Part shown: piece by piece, positions 5,686-9,121 of the stretch
Layout: each line of letters begins with the position of its first letter
How positions within the stretch are numbered: the stretch's first letter is position 1
Notes under the pieces: model-generated
Told to the model about the DNA's origin: nothing
The model's input: the letters and a program-made list of their open reading frames with translations, nothing else
Database searches by the model: none
Assembly (NCBI GenBank): GCA_003565815.1
Contig: PXAS01000060.1
Coordinates: forward strand, 1 to 9,121
Direction: 5' to 3'
DNA from: PVC group bacterium
Lineage (GTDB): Bacteria; Verrucomicrobiota; Kiritimatiellia; SS1-B-03-39; UBA6053
DNA: 9,121 nt
Made by a program: the position numbers and the translations under genes

Positions 5686-7377
5686 ATGTCCACAGAGATC
5701 AAAGTCCCCAATCTCGGGGAAGGTGTTGAAGGCGGCGAAATCATTAATCTTTCCGTCGCCGTGGGGGATGCCCTCACCGAAGGCCAAACCCTGTTTGAAT
5801 TGGAAACCGGCAAAGCCACCGTGGAAGTGCCCGCCCCCGCCGACGGGACGCTCGAATCCCTCGATGTCTCCGAAGGCGATTCCCTCAAGGTCGGCCAAGT
5901 CATCGGCACCCTCTCCGGCGAGGCCGAAGCCTCTCCGAAAGCGCCTGCCGAAAAAACCGAACCGGATCAGACCGATCAGTCCGATCAGACGGATCCGTCC
6001 GATCAGCCGGACGCAGAGCCGGAGGAAGCGGAGGAAGCGGAAGAACCGGAAGACGACGGAAGTGCTTCCGAAGAAAACATCGTCATTCCCGCCCTCGGTG
6101 AAGGCGTGGAAGGCGGAACCGTCGTCTCCCTGCTCGTCTCCGTGGGCGATGTGGTGGACGAAGGGCAACCGATTTTGGAAATGGAAACCGGCAAAGCCAC
6201 CGTGGATCTGCCCGCCCCTTGTGCCGGGGAAATCACCGAACTGTCCATTGGAGAAGGGGACGAAGGCAAGGTCGGCGACACCGTCGGAAAAGTCGCGGTC
6301 AAAGGCGGCGCCCCCAAACCGAAAAAGAACAAAGAAAAAGCCGCGCCAAGCAAATCGGACGCGGAAAAATCGCCCGCCCCGAAGAAAAGTGGGGCCGAGG
6401 CGGCCCAAGAAGACGAAGCGCCCTTGCTGAAGCGCGCCGCCAAACGCCCCGAGCACTCTCCGGTGCCCGCGGCCCCATCCGTCCGCAAATTCGCCCGCGA
6501 AATTGGCGTGGACATCCAAGAAGTGCCCGGGAGCGGCCCCAAAGGGCGCATTTCCCTGGAGGATGTCAAAGCCTGGTCCAAGCAGTTGCACCGGCAAAAA
6601 AGCACCGCGCCCGCAGCCGCCGGCGCATCCGCCGCCCCGCGCAAAAAAGTGCCCCTGCCCGACTTCAGCGCCTTTGGCGACATCGACCGCCAGAAGATGA
6701 GCACCATTCGCAAGATGACCGTCGAACACATGGACAACTGCTGGAGCACCATCCCGCATGTCACCCAGTTCGACGACGCCGATGTCACCGATCTGGAAGC
6801 CCTCCGCAAAAGCTTCCAGCCCAAGGCGGAGAAAGCCGGCGCCAAGCTCACCATGACCGCGATGCTCATCAAAATTCTCGGATCCGCCCTCAAAGCCTTC
6901 CCGAATTTCAACGCCTCCCTGGATCTCGACCGCGAAGAAGTCGTACTGAAAAAATACATCAACGTCGGTTGTGCCGTGGATACGCCCAAAGGGCTCGTCG
7001 TCCCCGTCATTCGCGGCGTCAACGGCAAAAACATGATCGAAATCAGCAAAGAACTCGGCGAGATGGCCGGGCAAATGCGCGATGGCAAAATCAGCCCCGC
7101 CCTGCTTCAGGGCGGCTGCATCACCCTCTCCAATTTGGGCGGACTCGGCGGCAAACATTTCACCCCCATCGTCAACGGCCCCGAAGTCGCCATTCTCGGC
7201 GTGGGACGCGCGGCCATGAAACCCGTGTGGGTGAACGGCAAATTCGAGCCCCGCATGTTGATGCCCCTCTCTCTCTCTTACGACCACCGTCTCATCGACG
7301 GCGCGGATGGAACCCGCTTCCTCCGCTGGATTGTCGATGCCATTGAACAACCCCTCCTGATCTCACTCGAAGGATAA
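5686..7377 (+). CDS. aceF: Dihydrolipoamide acetyltransferase, E2 of PDH, two lipoyl domains
   Basis: Core of the PDH complex: its lipoyl arms take acetyl from E1 and the catalytic domain moves it to CoA. Domain order in the 563-residue product: lipoyl domain 1 (about 2-80, lipoylated Lys43 in ETGKATVEV); an acidic linker (83-130); lipoyl domain 2 (131-205, Lys170 in ETGKATVDL); a basic linker (206-262); the E1/E3-binding domain (264-300, PSVRKFAREIGVDIQEV and GPKGRIS); and the acetyltransferase domain (about 335-563) with the SYDHRLIDGADG motif (His534, Asp538). E. coli AceF has three lipoyl domains, so this is a two-arm version. I chose the ATG at 5686 because GGGGAG ends nine bases upstream and the lipoyl fold starts at once; a longer frame from 5632 would overlap aceE and add unrelated residues. 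The linkers are unusual: the first carries about 20 Asp/Glu and one Lys, the second is Lys/Ala/Pro-rich. Confidence 0.97.
   Translation: MSTEIKVPNLGEGVEGGEIINLSVAVGDALTEGQTLFELETGKATVEVPAPADGTLESLDVSEGDSLKVGQVIGTLSGEAEASPKAPAEKTEPDQTDQSDQTDPSDQPDAEPEEAEEAEEPEDDGSASEENIVIPALGEGVEGGTVVSLLVSVGDVVDEGQPILEMETGKATVDLPAPCAGEITELSIGEGDEGKVGDTVGKVAVKGGAPKPKKNKEKAAPSKSDAEKSPAPKKSGAEAAQEDEAPLLKRAAKRPEHSPVPAAPSVRKFAREIGVDIQEVPGSGPKGRISLEDVKAWSKQLHRQKSTAPAAAGASAAPRKKVPLPDFSAFGDIDRQKMSTIRKMTVEHMDNCWSTIPHVTQFDDADVTDLEALRKSFQPKAEKAGAKLTMTAMLIKILGSALKAFPNFNASLDLDREEVVLKKYINVGCAVDTPKGLVVPVIRGVNGKNMIEISKELGEMAGQMRDGKISPALLQGGCITLSNLGGLGGKHFTPIVNGPEVAILGVGRAAMKPVWVNGKFEPRMLMPLSLSYDHRLIDGADGTRFLRWIVDAIEQPLLISLEG
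5965..6006 (+). repeat. Short tandem repeat coding the acidic linker of AceF
   Basis: Within aceF, residues 94-107 read as a degenerate three-residue repeat (DQT DQS DQT DPS DQ). The DNA is built of 9-bp units of the type GATCAGACC, GATCAGTCC and GATCAGACG, giving five GATC sites in about 40 bases. It probably grew by slippage and encodes a flexible, negatively charged tether between the two lipoyl domains. The repeat length is a multiple of 3, so expansion would keep the frame. Confidence 0.8.
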
Positions 7378-7384
7378 GAACATT

Positions 7385-8809
7385 ATGAGCAAAGAAGCCC
7401 GCGAACTCGTTGTCATTGGCGGAGGCCCCGGCGGCTATCCCGCCGCGTTTTATGCCGCCGACCTCGGCATGAAAGTCACCGTCATCGACAAGGAACTCAA
7501 TCCCGGCGGCGTCTGCCTGTTCAAAGGGTGCATCCCCTCCAAGGCCTTGCTCCACGTCGCAAAACTGCTCAACGAAAGCAAGGAAGCCGCCGAGTGGGGG
7601 GTCACCTTCGGGGAAACCAAAGTCGACCTCGACAAGCTCCGCGCCTACAAAGAGGGGGTCGTCAAAAAACTCACCGGCGGACTCGGCATGCTCTCCAAAC
7701 AGCGCAATGTCGAGTTCATTCAGGGCACCGCCGAATTTATCGACAGCCACAACCTCAAAGTCACCCGGAAAAATGGCAAAACCGAGGAAATGCGCTTCGA
7801 GAAAGCCATCATCGCCACCGGCTCCCTTCCCACCAAAGTCCCCGGACTGTCCATTGATTCCCCCCGGGTCGTGGATTCCACCGGTGCCTTGGAACTCCCC
7901 TTCCTGCCCAAAAACATGCTCGTCATCGGCGGCGGATACATCGGATTGGAAATGGGCTCGGTCTATCATGCCATCGGCAGCGAAGTCAGCGTCGTGGAAA
8001 TGACCTCCCATTTGTTGCCCAGCGCCGACCGTGATCTCGTGCAACCGCTGGAAAAACGTCTGCGGAAACAATTCAAGGACATCAAACTCAAAACCAAAGT
8101 CGCCGCCGTCGAGGATGTCGGGGACACGGTGAAAGTCACCTTCGAGGACGAAAAAGGCAAAAAAACCGAAGAACACTTTGAATTGGTTCTCGTGTCCATT
8201 GGCCGCCGGCCCAACGCCAAAGGCTTCGGCATCGAAAACACCGGGGTCAAGGTCAATGATCGCGGTTGGATTGAAACCGACAACCAACGCCGCACCCACG
8301 AATCCCATATCTGGGCCATCGGCGATGTGGCCGGCGAACCCATGCTCGCGCACAAAGCCACCTATGAAGGCAAAGTCGCCATTCAGGCCATCCAAGGCAA
8401 GCGCTCCATTTACGATCCCGCCGCCATCCCAGCCGTGGTCTTCACCGACCCCGAAATCGCCTGGGCCGGCATCACCGAACTGGAAGCCAAGGATCAAGGC
8501 ATTGCCGTCAAAGTGGCCAAATTCCCCTGGAGCGCCTCCGGACGCGCCACCACCCTCGACCGCAGCGACGGCTTGACCAAGCTCATCACCCATCCCGAAA
8601 CCGAACAAATCCTCGGCATCGGCATTTGCGGGCCCGGCGCCGGCGAATTGATCGCCGAAGGCACACTCGCCATCGAAATGGGTGCAACCGTTGAGGACCT
8701 CTCCCTGACCATCCACCCTCACCCCACCCTTTCCGAAACCGTGATGGAAAGTGCGGAAGCCTATTACGGCCACAGCCCCCACTTTTTCCAGCCCAAGAAA
8801 AAGAAATAA
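7385..8809 (+). CDS. lpd: Dihydrolipoamide dehydrogenase, E3
   Basis: FAD enzyme that reoxidises dihydrolipoyl groups on E2 and reduces NAD+; it may also serve other 2-oxoacid dehydrogenases or glycine cleavage. The 474-residue product shows the FAD-binding VIGGGPGGYPAA at the N-terminus, the redox disulfide Cys44/Cys49 in GGVCLFKGCIPSK, an NAD-binding VIGGGYIGLEMGS in the middle third, the second FAD motif HIWAIGDVAGEPMLAHKA, and the dimer-interface catalytic pair His446/Glu451 in HPHPTLSE. Length and motif order are those of a normal E3 without an extra lipoyl domain. The ATG at 7385 lies 7 bp after the aceF stop, with AAGGA ten bases upstream overlapping the end of aceF, consistent with translational coupling. 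The Pro after GGY and the Phe-Lys between the cysteines recall Planctomycetes/Verrucomicrobia enzymes (from memory). No obvious intrinsic terminator follows. Confidence 0.98.
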   Translation: MSKEARELVVIGGGPGGYPAAFYAADLGMKVTVIDKELNPGGVCLFKGCIPSKALLHVAKLLNESKEAAEWGVTFGETKVDLDKLRAYKEGVVKKLTGGLGMLSKQRNVEFIQGTAEFIDSHNLKVTRKNGKTEEMRFEKAIIATGSLPTKVPGLSIDSPRVVDSTGALELPFLPKNMLVIGGGYIGLEMGSVYHAIGSEVSVVEMTSHLLPSADRDLVQPLEKRLRKQFKDIKLKTKVAAVEDVGDTVKVTFEDEKGKKTEEHFELVLVSIGRRPNAKGFGIENTGVKVNDRGWIETDNQRRTHESHIWAIGDVAGEPMLAHKATYEGKVAIQAIQGKRSIYDPAAIPAVVFTDPEIAWAGITELEAKDQGIAVKVAKFPWSASGRATTLDRSDGLTKLITHPETEQILGIGICGPGAGELIAEGTLAIEMGATVEDLSLTIHPHPTLSETVMESAEAYYGHSPHFFQPKKKK

Positions 8810-8849
8810 ATCAACGGCCCCCAACCCCGGGTCACTCAGGCGATTTGCA

Positions 8850-9002
8850 TCAAGCGAGCGCCCCATCCAACATATCCGCCGGAAGATCAAGGGGGCTTCT
8901 GCGGTTTTTCATGGTGCGGCTGGGCACGGTCTGGGTGTAAATCATGGTCGTTTTCACATCGCTGTGCCCCATCATCTCCTGAATGGTGCGAATATCGTAA
9001 TA
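8850..9002 (-). pseudogene. C-terminal remnant of an integron-type tyrosine recombinase
   Basis: The minus strand encodes a 49-codon tail beginning YDIRTIQEMMGHSDVKTT, then MIYTQTVPSRTMKNRRSPLD, ending at TGA 8850-8852. This is the end of the catalytic domain of a tyrosine recombinase: the active-site His of GHSDV and the nucleophilic Tyr of MIYT are present. The wording and the SPLD ending resemble integron integrases (from memory), though related phage or XerC/D-like integrases are possible. Upstream of about 9002 the similarity stops abruptly, and a TAG at 9030-9032 closes the frame, so the core-binding domain, the catalytic Arg residues and the HxxR motif are missing. The fragment cannot be active. 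It is convergent with lpd, 40 bp beyond its stop. Confidence 0.85.
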
Positions 9003-9102
9003 GGGGTATTCACTTTGCTGGACTAACCACTACATCTTGTGCTTTGGTATCCCCCTCTGACGGCGAGAATCCCTCAAACGCCCGGAGCACAAATGTGTCA
9101 AG
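9003..9102. other. Unassigned sequence interrupting the integrase remnant
   Basis: This stretch does not continue the recombinase. On the minus strand a frame runs from just after a TAG at 9105-9103 to a TGA at 9012-9010, giving about 30 residues (including FVLRAFEGFSPSEGDTKAQD) without a start codon and without recognised homology. It could be inserted or rearranged DNA, or the tail of another broken gene. Nothing firmer can be supported. Confidence 0.3.
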
Positions 9103-9121
9103 CTAGAGGCTGTTCGAAAAG
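9103..9121. mobile_element. Possible terminus of an insertion sequence
   Basis: CTAG at 9103-9106 is followed by GAGGCTGTTCGAAAAG running to the window edge (sharing the G at 9106). GAGGCTGTT-type ends resemble terminal inverted repeats of IS4/IS5-like elements, and CTAG fits the YTAR target duplicated by IS5-group elements (from memory). No transposase can be seen because the window stops here, so this is only a hint. Confidence 0.25.

Noticed and set aside
2142..8890. Very long minus-strand open frames opposite aceE, aceF and lpd (up to 847 codons)
   Set aside because: They mirror the strongly C/G-ending codons of the + strand genes, which remove stops from one antisense frame. Their translations are Gly/Ala/Phe/Asp-rich with no domains, and the + strand genes have full catalytic motifs.
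9002..9058. Inverted repeat AGGGG...CCCCT as a small mobile element
   Set aside because: Arms are only about 5 bp and the flanks do not match; this is expected by chance in such sequence.

Overview
The window is a moderately GC-rich stretch of bacterial chromosome centred on a complete pyruvate dehydrogenase (PDH) operon, aceE-aceF-lpd, on the + strand (3006-8809). Its two edges look like accessory or decayed DNA. A PVC-superphylum bacterium, perhaps Verrucomicrobiota, is suggested by three things: the style of the Lpd N-terminus (GGYPAAF followed by GGVCLFKGCIPSK), hexameric CGTAAT-type repeats, and an integron-integrase-like remnant. These are comparisons from memory, so the assignment is low to moderate confidence.

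Layout. 1-84: an inverted arrangement of CGTAAT/ATTACG hexamers around a 12-bp palindrome. 85-513: no supportable gene, but a short GATGAC run. 514-666: three identical 44-bp tandem repeats plus a degenerate fourth, ending just past the stop of the next gene. 679-1482 (-): a PP2C-type protein phosphatase. 1567-2187 (-): a single-domain DEDDy 3'-5' exonuclease of the RNase D type. 2247-2744 (+): a small predicted lipoprotein of unknown function, divergent from the exonuclease, with a promoter-like sequence overlapping the exonuclease start. 2745-3005: a non-coding leader with a hairpin and a perfect 7-bp-arm dyad about 30 bp before aceE. 3006-8809: aceE, aceF and lpd, with gaps of 19 and 7 bp. 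8850-9002 (-): a 49-codon C-terminal remnant of a tyrosine recombinase. 9003-9121: unrelated sequence ending in what may be an insertion-sequence terminus.

How the genes work together. AceE (homodimeric E1) decarboxylates pyruvate and acetylates the lipoyl groups of AceF (E2). AceF passes the acetyl group to CoA, and Lpd (E3) reoxidises the dihydrolipoyl groups with NAD+. All three carry the expected catalytic residues and look intact. The minus-strand phosphatase and exonuclease may be co-transcribed, but no functional link to PDH is visible.

No clear new multi-gene system is seen. The items most worth following up are the 44-bp tandem array, the hexamer cruciform, the dyad before aceE, the charge-contrasted linkers of AceF and the integrase remnant.
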